DNA of 64,000 nucleotides from an uncultured Draconibacterium sp. (GTDB lineage Bacteria > Bacteroidota > Bacteroidia > Bacteroidales > Prolixibacteraceae): positions 1,544,501 through 1,608,500 of the forward strand of contig NZ_OY781884.1 of NCBI RefSeq assembly GCF_963677155.1, given 5' to 3'. Below the pieces are notes generated by a model. The model was not told the origin of the DNA. It made no database searches and saw nothing but the letters and a program-made list of their open reading frames with translations. Positions 36,504-43,415 of this stretch are shown piece after piece. The stretch's first letter is position 1; every line of letters begins with the position of its first letter. The position numbers and the translations under genes were made by a program.

Positions 36504-36584
36504 CCTTCGTGTTTAAATTAGTTGTCTAAATTTTAGAGTTCAAAAACAACTTAAGGTTTAATCAGCATTACATACCACGGAAAA

Positions 36585-36680
36585 TTATAAATTGTCGTTG
36601 CGGATTGCGGGTGATTTCCTGTCGTGCCACAATGTTGTTGTCAGCCCGAAAACTACAATGCAATTTACAAGGTGGTAGTG
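36585..36680 (-). repeat. Diverged cassette spacer
   Basis: ATTGTCGTTGCGGATTGCGG (36591-36610) resembles the start of the conserved spacers (TTGTCGTGGCGGATTTCGAAG), and the end ATGCAATTTACAAGG resembles their ...ATATTACAATTT end. The middle has drifted. It lies between the TIM-barrel lipoprotein gene and the GNAT gene. Confidence 0.4.
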
Positions 36681-36734
36681 GTAGTGTTTATTTGTTCTGC
36701 ATTTTATTCCGTTTGTAATACATTCATACTGTTC

Positions 36735-37181
36735 TTACAAATCCTTTTTAAGATAAATCATATCGATAAGTTGAATGTCGCCCTCGAAAATAGGGTGGTC
36801 GTAATTCTCTGTGAAAAAATTCTTTACCCGATGTGATTTCTCAAACCCACAACTTTCATAAAATGACAAGATTGTTGGTGTTTCGCCAGTTCCGACAAGC
36901 ATTGTTTTGTAATCGTTTTTGTAGAAATCAGAAATGAAATCTATCAGTGCTCTAGCGTACCCTTTACCTTGATATTTCTCGTATGTCGCTATGTTTTTCA
37001 ATTCGCAGGTTTCGTTATCTATCGGAACAACAACGCAAACACTTTTCAAATCATCGTCATATAAAACAAACAAATCTCCACCAGAAAGATACTTGTCAAT
37101 CATATTTTCCTGTTCGTCTGCCAGCAACAATAAATCAAGGAACTGCTTCTTATTTTCGACAATCTTTTTTATTGTCACCAT
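36735..37181 (-). CDS. GNAT-family N-acetyltransferase
   Basis: A 148-residue acetyltransferase. The acetyl-CoA pyrophosphate loop is [11 protein letters not shown] (Q71-GKGYA-R77), followed by the long helix [23 protein letters not shown] and the terminal [27 protein letters not shown]. This subgroup is widespread among small mobile genes; its substrate is unknown. It sits between two spacer elements of the cassette array, reading in the same direction as its neighbours. Codon use is AT-rich. Confidence 0.88.
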   Translation of the reverse strand: MVTIKKIVENKKQFLDLLLLADEQENMIDKYLSGGDLFVLYDDDLKSVCVVVPIDNETCELKNIATYEKYQGKGYARALIDFISDFYKNDYKTMLVGTGETPTILSFYESCGFEKSHRVKNFFTENYDHPIFEGDIQLIDMIYLKKDL

Positions 37182-37245
37182 ATCTCTCTTTTTATTCTGT
37201 CAAATTTCATTTTTTGTCGCAAGGGGCTGATTACATTCCGTTAAC

Positions 37246-37361
37246 GGTTGGTACTTGTTGCGGAGCGGATTTCGAAGAGCGTTCATGTCTGGTAGAACGG
37301 AACGATGATGCGAGAGCCGCAGTTACGAACCGCACCAACCCCGCATTGAAATATGTTCTTT
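37246..37361 (-). repeat. Conserved cassette spacer, copy 1 (116 bp)
   Basis: Begins GGTTGGTACTTGTTGCGGAG and ends ...GCATTGAAATATGTTCTTT just before a GTT. It contains GCGGATTTCGAAGAGCGTTC at 37265-37284, identical to 20 bp of the copy at 38867. The end of the radical SAM reading frame lies inside it. Confidence 0.8.
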
Positions 37362-38426
37362 GTTCCCACACGTTGTTTTTTCTATTTTCTCATTATGGCA
37401 AACTAACACATTTTCCTTATTTCCATGCCAGTTATGAAATCCATTTCCCTGACAATCTTTAAAATCTTTGCACGATTCACATTGACCAATTTTTGTCCAT
37501 TCTCTGTTTCGAAAGGGTTGAAATTTGTTTTCCCAAACCTCATAAAGATTATCCGTGTAAATGTTTCCTTGTGAAAAGCTTCGATCGATATTTGGGCAAG
37601 CAGAAATCGAACCGTCTATAAGAATCGAACCAATATTAATCCCTGCTCTACAAAAAAAGTACGAATCCCTTACCAATGGTTCATATTTACCTACATACCC
37701 CTCGCAACTAAATTTAACATCAATCTCTTTGGATTTTCGACATGCTGCTATAAAATCCATTAATTGAACAAATTGATTGTCAGTTAACAACAAATCTGGA
37801 TTATGAACGGCTCTCCCGATAGGAATAATTGTAAATAATCTCCATCCCTTGACATTTTTCGAAATTAACAATTCTCTTATTTGTTCAAGTTCATTGATAT
37901 TCCGTTGATTTACACAAGTTACAATATCGAAGTTGATACGATTGGAAGATGATGCTAATTCAATTGCATTTATTACTTTATCGAAACTCTTTTCATTATT
38001 TCTCAACCAATTGTGAGATTTCTTGAATCCGTCTAAACTAATTGTCAATGCACCTATTCCTGCATTTAGTAATGAAATATGTCTTTGTTTATCGTATAAA
38101 TGTCCGTTTGAAACTATCGACCATTTAAAACCTCGTTTTCGCAGTTCTTTTCCACAAAGCTCTAAATCCTTTCGTAAAAGAGGTTCTCCGCCCGTAAATA
38201 CAACCGTAAAATTTTTTGGTTTATTCTTTATTGTGTCAATTGCTTTTAAAAAATCAGCAGCAGGCATGTCTCGATGCAAGCTATCTTTTGAGCAATCACT
38301 TCCACAATGCAGGCAATTTAAATTACATCGTGTAGTACACTCCCAAAACAAATAATTCAGTTCGTGCCGTTTTGTTTCTGAATCTTTAAATTTTCGGAAA
38401 CTGTATTTTTTTATTGATGATAGCAT
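37323..38426 (-). CDS. Radical SAM/SPASM enzyme of the rSAM/lipoprotein system
   Basis: A 367-residue radical SAM protein. The 4Fe-4S motif CNLNCLHC (Cys34, Cys38, Cys41) is followed by FTGGEPLLRKDLELCG and a C-terminal SPASM-type cysteine set: FCRAGINIGSILIDGSISACPNI, then CESCKDFKDC and VLVCHNE. It starts right at the stop codon of a small lipoprotein gene. This pair matches what I recall as the TIGR04133/TIGR04134 rSAM/lipoprotein system, in which the enzyme is presumed to modify the lipoprotein; the chemistry is not known. The last ~14 residues are encoded by the cassette spacer, so the C-terminus may be a product of cassette joining. Confidence 0.88.
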   Translation of the reverse strand: MLSSIKKYSFRKFKDSETKRHELNYLFWECTTRCNLNCLHCGSDCSKDSLHRDMPAADFLKAIDTIKNKPKNFTVVFTGGEPLLRKDLELCGKELRKRGFKWSIVSNGHLYDKQRHISLLNAGIGALTISLDGFKKSHNWLRNNEKSFDKVINAIELASSSNRINFDIVTCVNQRNINELEQIRELLISKNVKGWRLFTIIPIGRAVHNPDLLLTDNQFVQLMDFIAACRKSKEIDVKFSCEGYVGKYEPLVRDSYFFCRAGINIGSILIDGSISACPNIDRSFSQGNIYTDNLYEVWENKFQPFRNREWTKIGQCESCKDFKDCQGNGFHNWHGNKENVLVCHNEKIEKTTCGNKEHISMRGWCGS

Positions 38427-38792
38427 TTATTTTTCTTCCAACACTATATCTAAATACACATTTTCACTCAAATCTGTCAATACTGTATCCTTATCAACAT
38501 ATAGTCCGTTTTGATTAGAATCAATATCTTGAAATTGAAGTTTTAACCCTTCAAGCATTTCTGTGTAAAACGAAAACTTACCATTTTCATCAGTCAGCTC
38601 ATATTGCATATTATCGGCAACTGAAACTTTAATTCCTTTAATTGGTAATCCTGATGTATTAGCTTTTACTTGTCCTTCAATTAATAAATCAAGTCCAAAA
38701 TCTTGAGGTGTTCCATAGCACGCCTGAAAAATAAACATAGCAGATGTCAAACTTAACCCTCCAACTATTTTTCTAATTACATTTCTTTTCAT
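38427..38792 (-). CDS. Radical-SAM-associated lipoprotein
   Basis: A 121-residue lipoprotein from the ATG at 38792 (MKRNVIRKIVGGLSLTSAMFIFQAC-YGTPQDFG). Longer starts would run into the adjacent spacer repeat and are rejected. After the lipid Cys comes YGTPQDF, which I recall as conserved in the partners of this radical SAM enzyme. The mature domain is a carboxypeptidase-regulatory-like beta-sandwich (EGQVKANTSGLPIKGIKVSV ... ELTDENGKFSFYTEM ... VYLDIVLEEK). Its stop codon abuts the radical SAM start, so they are translationally coupled. The site of modification, if any, is unknown. Confidence 0.85.
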   Translation of the reverse strand: MKRNVIRKIVGGLSLTSAMFIFQACYGTPQDFGLDLLIEGQVKANTSGLPIKGIKVSVADNMQYELTDENGKFSFYTEMLEGLKLQFQDIDSNQNGLYVDKDTVLTDLSENVYLDIVLEEK

Positions 38793-38866
38793 GTTAATCA
38801 TTTTCTTTATGACGGTTTTTAATATCACTAGGTTGCTTTTACAAAGAATGCTAACGACAGTCTGAC

Positions 38867-38985
38867 GGTTAGTACATGTTGTCGTGGCGGATTTCGAAGA
38901 GCGTTCCTGCCCGAAGAACGCGGAACTGCGAAACGAGAATCCGCAGTTGGCGTACCACTGCCCCCCGCCCTGCAATATGGACTTT
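38867..38985 (-). repeat. Conserved cassette spacer, copy 2 (119 bp)
   Basis: Begins GGTTAGTACATGTTGTCG and ends CTGCAATATGGACTTT, followed by GTT. Its ends are complementary: CATGTTGTCGTGGCGG against the reverse of CCGCCCTGCAATATGG, so the element can fold back. The internal GCGGATTTCGAAGAGCGTTC is at 38887-38906. Confidence 0.85.
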
Positions 38986-39754
38986 GTTGGCGGTAGTTAT
39001 TTTGGCATAAACCTATTTGGGTCTTCTTTCTCTTTACGTCTTTTTATACGTTCAGCCTCTTCTGCGGCTTGTTGTTTCAATTTTTCGTCCTCTTCTAATT
39101 TTTCTTCACGAATGGTCTTTGCCGATTTAAAATCTGAATTTATGTTAGATTTTATTTGCTTATTTTGGTATCCAAGATTTGTCCAAGCAGACACATTATC
39201 TTTCTTAATCTGAAGTACTCCGTATAATACAGCTATTCCAACTAATCCAAATAACGATTGCACAATACCTAATCCAATGCTCAAGTTTACTACCAAGGCA
39301 GCAATACTTGTGGCAAGAAATCCCCAAAATCCAATTTTCATCCATTTAAACAACAAAATTGAGAAAGTTACATTACCAACTCCAAAAATTGCTAAAAGAA
39401 TCAACATTGAATTTGAAATCCCTCCTGGGAAATTTTGAGCAATCATGTCTCCAGCAAATAGATATAAAATAGCTGTCAATGAATTAGCAATAATCATCAA
39501 TATTAACCATGCCGTTACACAACCATGTCGTTGTTTTGAATTACTTGTCAACTCGCTCAATTTTTCCATTTATCATATATTTTAAGTTCTACTCATTTGG
39601 CATTTCAGTTTCAAACTGTTATTTAATTGATTTAAGGTCTCTAATATTATATAGCCGATCCGTTATTAAACCTATTTCTTTAAGTGTTCTTTTTATTGAG
39701 TTTGTCAGAGTTAAATTTCAAACACTTGATTTTGTTTTTATAATTACCGCCAAC
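38986..39754 (-). mobile_element. Putative gene cassette with 15-bp inverted ends (membrane protein)
   Basis: Left end GTTGGCGGTAGTTAT (38986-39000) and right end ATAATTACCGCCAAC (39740-39754) are inverse complements at 14 of 15 positions. The 769-bp unit encloses one gene whose stop codon lies in the left repeat. Conserved 119-bp spacers abut both ends. Confidence 0.7.
38997..39569 (-). CDS. Small membrane protein with charged coiled tail
   Basis: A 190-residue protein with four predicted membrane spans (~17-38, ~47-68, ~72-95, ~98-117), then a charged, probably coiled-coil tail (REEKLEEDEKLKQQAAEEAERIKRRKEKEDP) ending NRFMPK. The opening RHGCVTAWLILMIIANSLTAILYLF is common to a group of small Bacteroidota membrane proteins, of unknown function. 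It is the only gene of its cassette; the TAA stop sits within the 15-bp terminal repeat. Confidence 0.8.
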   Translation of the reverse strand: MEKLSELTSNSKQRHGCVTAWLILMIIANSLTAILYLFAGDMIAQNFPGGISNSMLILLAIFGVGNVTFSILLFKWMKIGFWGFLATSIAALVVNLSIGLGIVQSLFGLVGIAVLYGVLQIKKDNVSAWTNLGYQNKQIKSNINSDFKSAKTIREEKLEEDEKLKQQAAEEAERIKRRKEKEDPNRFMPK

Positions 39755-39873
39755 GGTCACTTGTATGTGGTCGGGCGGGATTTCGAAGAGAAATCCTGTC
39801 AGACCCGCAGGAAAGTGGGCGAAAGGTCTGACTTGTCAGACCGCTGAAACCCCCGCCTGCCATATTACAATTT
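39755..39873 (-). repeat. Conserved cassette spacer, copy 3 (119 bp)
   Basis: Begins GGTCACTTGTATGTGG and ends CCATATTACAATTT before GTT. Outer arms ATGTGGTCGGGCGGG (39765-39779) and CCCGCCTGCCATAT (39852-39865) pair imperfectly, and an inner perfect palindrome GGTCTGAC-TT-GTCAGACC is present. GGATTTCGAAGAG lies at 39778-39790, offset 23 bp from the start against 21 and 22 in the other copies. Confidence 0.85.
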
Positions 39874-40596
39874 GTTACCAACCGTATTTAATTTCTTTTT
39901 TATCTCAATAGCTTTTTTATTCATTGTTTTCCATTCCCCTGTCTCAATAAATTCATCAATCAAAGGAAGATTTTTAGGTGTTATATCTGCAATTGCATTT
40001 AGAGTTTCATCAAATTTCGATAACAATTTCAATTCAGTAGGATTAAATATTTGTATAAAATCATCTGACGCTGGAAAATAATAATCTTCCCATTGACAGA
40101 ATAATTCATCAGAGACTTGCGCTATTGGAACGTTTCTTTGATACTCCAATTGGCTTTCTTTTGATGCCCACAAGTCAATCACTCCGAACACGTTATTTCT
40201 TGTCAAGTCGATGAATTCCTCCTCGCTTATACTTTTTCCTTTAGTTTCAGTTCCTTCAATAGGTTTATTGATTTTATTTCTCAACGGTCTTTTTTTTATT
40301 TTTACTCGATAGTAATAAATTGGTGCATACAATGCGTTGAAAAAGAAAAGAGGAAATATTGATTTTGAATACCTGTCATACTTAAACAGAAACCATAAGC
40401 AATACCCCCCAAAAAAGAAGACTATTAAATTTAAGGATGTCGCAACCATATTAAAGATTGTCCGGTCTTTGCTGAATAGAATTTTGTCTATTGTTTCAGG
40501 GAATATAATTGCAATAAAAGGCAGTAGAATTACTGAAATTAGGAATATCAGATTTATTAGAAATGAGACAAATACTATTTTATCGAGTAGTTTCAT
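39865..40596 (-). CDS. Hypothetical membrane protein
   Basis: A 243-residue protein with two N-terminal membrane spans (~8-32 and ~45-72), then a shorter hydrophobic stretch FPLFFFNALYAPIYYYRV, a basic linker and a soluble C-terminal half (~120-243) with DDFIQIFNPTELKLLSKFDETLNAIADITPKNL. No family was recognised. The final residues NTVGNKL are encoded by the cassette end and the stop codon is 9 bp inside the adjoining spacer, as is seen for integron cassette genes. Strongly AT-rich. Confidence 0.78.
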   Translation of the reverse strand: MKLLDKIVFVSFLINLIFLISVILLPFIAIIFPETIDKILFSKDRTIFNMVATSLNLIVFFFGGYCLWFLFKYDRYSKSIFPLFFFNALYAPIYYYRVKIKKRPLRNKINKPIEGTETKGKSISEEEFIDLTRNNVFGVIDLWASKESQLEYQRNVPIAQVSDELFCQWEDYYFPASDDFIQIFNPTELKLLSKFDETLNAIADITPKNLPLIDEFIETGEWKTMNKKAIEIKKKLNTVGNKL

Positions 40597-40623
40597 TTGG
40601 TCTTTTCAATATGGTTGGTAACT
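39874..40623 (-). mobile_element. Putative gene cassette with 15-bp inverted ends (hypothetical membrane protein)
   Basis: Left end GTTACCAACCGTATT (39874-39888) and right end AATATGGTTGGTAAC (40609-40623) are inverse complements at 14 of 15 positions. This 750-bp unit has different end sequences from its neighbour, so each cassette carries its own repeat pair, as in integron cassettes. Confidence 0.7.
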
Positions 40624-41235
40624 ATTGTCCATCATCATTGTCGTTATATCGTTAATAGCATAAAAAAATTGTCATTACCAAAAAACGGAGTGATAACAAT
40701 ACTTTTATGTTTGGTGCAATTTCAACGATTGATATTTCAGGCCGCGCATTCAACGGTTATGGTTTTTATTGAGGTTTAAAGTTAGCATAATAAGAAAATA
40801 AAACAATACAGATAAGTTTTCTGCAACGACGCGTATCTCACGCGGGGTTTATTACTTCTTTAGGCTATAGTTTAGCCACGCGACTGAATCACGGGATAGC
40901 GGGAGGACAGAACCGGGCTTTAGCCCTTAAGGCTTACTGCAGGCGGGTTCCCAAATAGCCACATTCACAAAATATTGTAACTGACTGATTTTTCGTCTTC
41001 TTCAGCTAACGAAGCTGGTTTCAAACGTGTTTTTTCTTGAGCACAGGACATAGTTGGAGGGACAAAACATTTCGTTTTAAAGGGCTATCATTCAGGTAAT
41101 AGTTTATTATTACCCCTCGGCTATTGGGAGCGACCAAAAAAAGCTACTCAACAGTCTTTGGAGAAACAAGCAAGAACTGTGGTAACTTTAGCGGAAAGTC
41201 CGGTTGCCGGCCAGCTAAAATCAGGTGATTGGTAA
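40624..41235. other. Gene-free right edge of the accessory island
   Basis: About 610 bp with no convincing gene. It holds the third, degenerate GCCGCGCGAA-type repeat (40873), a small inverted repeat GGGCTTTAGCCC at ~40917-40928, and a + strand frame open from 41041 to 41235 without a start codon (GGTKHFVLKGYHSGNSLLLP ... QLKSGDW), perhaps the remnant of a lost gene. That frame ends one base before the MFS gene stop codon. Confidence 0.5.
40873..40906. repeat. GCCGCGCGAA-type repeat, degenerate copy 3
   Basis: TAGCCACGCGACTGAATCACGGGATAGCGGGAGG aligns in part (start TAGCCACGCGA, end AGCGGG) with the copies at 31976 and 33251, but the hairpin arms are largely lost. It lies beyond the last cassette. 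Confidence 0.5.
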
Positions 41236-42417
41236 TTATTCGCTCGCTTTTTGGGAAACATGCACTGTAGTAAAAATAATAAGCATCATTAACAAAGCCA
41301 TAACTGCCCCCGACAGGAAACTAGCTTCCAGACCGCCCAATGCATAAAATGCACCTACCAGCAAAGGGCCAAAGGTTTGTCCGCCGCGCAGCACCATGGA
41401 ATTTAACGACATAAAAGCTGCCCGCTCGTTAATACCCGCATAACCAACCAGCATATTTTGAATGGATGGGATGGTAATGCCATGCCCAAAACCAAATACA
41501 ATTACGGCAACACCCAACATTAAATAACTATTGGCTCCAAGCATTAGCAACGAAGCCAGCATATAAAATGCGCTACCGATAATCAGCTGTCGTTTTTGCC
41601 CCAGCAGGCGATTAAGCCGTGCCAGTTGCGAGCTCATAATAGCTGTTGTTATCGACATCAGCGACATCATCAGCCCAATGCGCGAAGAATTGGCACCGAG
41701 GCGTTTTTCCATCATCAGCGGAAAGTATGTAAGGTAGGTACCATAAAAAATAAGGAACAGAATAAAACTGAAAGCGAAAAGCCCCCAAACCGTACGTTGA
41801 TTAATGGCAAGCCAAACGCGCCCAAAATACGAACGTAATTTTGCTTTGTTCTTCAGTTCCGGATCTTTCAGCCCCTTCATTACCCAAATCCCCAGCGGAA
41901 TGGCCAAAATGGGCAAAGCAAAAATATACTGCCAGCCCAAAATAGCAATCACCCCTCCAACTGCCGGATACGATGCAGTGGCAATACTCAGCACACTGGC
42001 ATTGTAGCCCATTACAGCGGTACGTTTCTTCCCCTCGAAAAGATCGCCAACCAGCGTAATATTCATACTTGATAAAGAACTCGCCCCAGCTCCCTGTAGA
42101 AACCGGAGCACCAGCAACGTATAGAATCCAGGAGCAAACATACAGGCAAATCCTGCAAATCCGAAGATAAATAACGAGGGGACCAACACCACTTTCCGCC
42201 CATAACGATCGGCTAAAATTCCGGTAAAAGGCGTAAGAAAAATACCGGGCAGCGTAAAGGCGACAATAAGCCACCCCACCTGTTGCGGACTAATATCGAA
42301 ATAACGGATAATATCGGGGAAAGCAGGTGTAATACTTGCCACACCCATCATAGCAATAAGTGTTACCCCAAAAATGAAATAGAGATTTTTATTTTTAAAT
42401 ACAGATGTTTCGGCCAT
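41236..42417 (-). CDS. MFS transporter (12-TM, drug/sugar efflux type)
   Basis: A 393-residue major facilitator with 12 predicted spans. Motif A is GILADRYGRK (residues 66-75) between spans 2 and 3, and an antiporter-type stretch lies in span 5 (ASYPAVGGVIAILGWQYIFALPIL). The opening LYFIFGVTLIAMMGVASITPAFPDI is typical of the multidrug-resistance-like group. Substrate unknown. It is a single gene at the right edge of the cassette island and has the base composition of the chromosome rather than of the island. Confidence 0.9.
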   Translation of the reverse strand: MAETSVFKNKNLYFIFGVTLIAMMGVASITPAFPDIIRYFDISPQQVGWLIVAFTLPGIFLTPFTGILADRYGRKVVLVPSLFIFGFAGFACMFAPGFYTLLVLRFLQGAGASSLSSMNITLVGDLFEGKKRTAVMGYNASVLSIATASYPAVGGVIAILGWQYIFALPILAIPLGIWVMKGLKDPELKNKAKLRSYFGRVWLAINQRTVWGLFAFSFILFLIFYGTYLTYFPLMMEKRLGANSSRIGLMMSLMSITTAIMSSQLARLNRLLGQKRQLIIGSAFYMLASLLMLGANSYLMLGVAVIVFGFGHGITIPSIQNMLVGYAGINERAAFMSLNSMVLRGGQTFGPLLVGAFYALGGLEASFLSGAVMALLMMLIIFTTVHVSQKASE

Positions 42418-42545
42418 ACTTACAATTTGTGCCCCTAAATGTACTAAAAATGATAAGAGCTTAAACCGATGAATAAGATCCGGGAATATATATTGATTAA
42501 GTCAAAAAAGCGAACCCTCTGTTTTTCCAAAGAGGTATTATTAGA

Positions 42546-43415
42546 TTAAAAATGTATCATAGCCGAAAAACAATCTGCAATGTTCTTATTCGCTTTTAGT
42601 ACTGCATAAGCTTCGGGATACAGATATTTCTCGCGATTCAGGTAATTACTAATAAGCAGACAATGCAAAGCAGACAATTCATCAAGTTGGTTCACCAACT
42701 GCATCTGAGTTTTAAGTTTACGCAACAACTTTGCCTGATGCAATTGTTTCATTAGCAATGCAAGTTCACTGGCTGATAAATTTTTCAGCCCCGACAGTTT
42801 AGTATCCATGTTTTCGCTAGAATTGCTCTCAGGAGTTGTTCTGCCGAAATTCTCAGGAACCAAATTTTCGGTGTGCTGATTAACGATATTCCACAAAGTG
42901 AGGCAGGTAAACGCAGCCCCTCTCACCAAGGTTTCATTAGCTACATTTACCGTTGCGCCACTTTCTGCATCGGTTACTTCATGCTTTTCCCGGTTAACTT
43001 TAACCAGGTCTTTTTTTGTGTATTTGGCGATTTTCGAGTCAGGATGATTCAACAAGGTAAATAGTTGAAAATAATCCAGCTCGCTGAATTCTTTATGACC
43101 GGCTTTGGTTAGAGGCTTGTTATCAGGCACTGAAAATCCAAGAAAACTTCCTGCGTAGTCCCAAAAAAGGGTGAGCTGAATTGGGTAACAAATGCCAGTT
43201 TCGCAGGCTTCGGTAAAGACATCGCGGGTGAAGAAAAGCGGATCGCCATCGGTTGTAGAAACAAGTTTTGTGCTATCGTTTTTTAGTACCGACGAAACAA
43301 TCTGCACCTCATCCGAATACATCGGAAAAGTTACAGTTTCACTCGAGGATTGCTTGTTGCTGATATTTGCAACAAGAAATAACAAAACACTAAAAAGGAC
43401 GGATACACTATTCAT
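42546..43415 (-). CDS. Exported protein with FMN-attachment (DxxSGAT) motif
   Basis: A 289-residue protein with an N-terminal signal or anchor (SVSVLFSVLLFLVANIS). The middle carries DAESGAT (Asp149-Thr155), an exact match to the Dxx(S/T)GA(T/S) motif that ApbE transferases flavinylate, preceded by CETGICYPIQLTLFWDYAGSFLGF with Cys71 and Cys76. This matches FMN-binding-type domains of extracytoplasmic electron carriers. It overlaps the di-heme oxidoreductase stop codon by one base, so it ends a four-gene operon and probably shuttles electrons with it. No ApbE gene is in the window. The rest of the protein is helical with no family seen. Confidence 0.7.
   Translation of the reverse strand: MNSVSVLFSVLLFLVANISNKQSSSETVTFPMYSDEVQIVSSVLKNDSTKLVSTTDGDPLFFTRDVFTEACETGICYPIQLTLFWDYAGSFLGFSVPDNKPLTKAGHKEFSELDYFQLFTLLNHPDSKIAKYTKKDLVKVNREKHEVTDAESGATVNVANETLVRGAAFTCLTLWNIVNQHTENLVPENFGRTTPESNSSENMDTKLSGLKNLSASELALLMKQLHQAKLLRKLKTQMQLVNQLDELSALHCLLISNYLNREKYLYPEAYAVLKANKNIADCFSAMIHF

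Noticed and set aside
37323-38426. Radical SAM gene as anaerobic sulfatase-maturating enzyme for the PUL sulfatase
   Set aside because: It is coupled to a lipoprotein gene and lacks the recognisable anSME layout; 24 kb and a cassette array separate it from the sulfatase.
38793-38975. Extended N-terminus of the radical-SAM-associated lipoprotein
   Set aside because: The extra 61 codons translate the adjacent spacer repeat; the signal peptide and lipobox begin at the ATG at 38792.
41801-42274. A 157-codon minus-strand frame inside the MFS gene
   Set aside because: Overlaps the MFS transporter in another frame of the same strand; the MFS frame carries motif A and the membrane spans.
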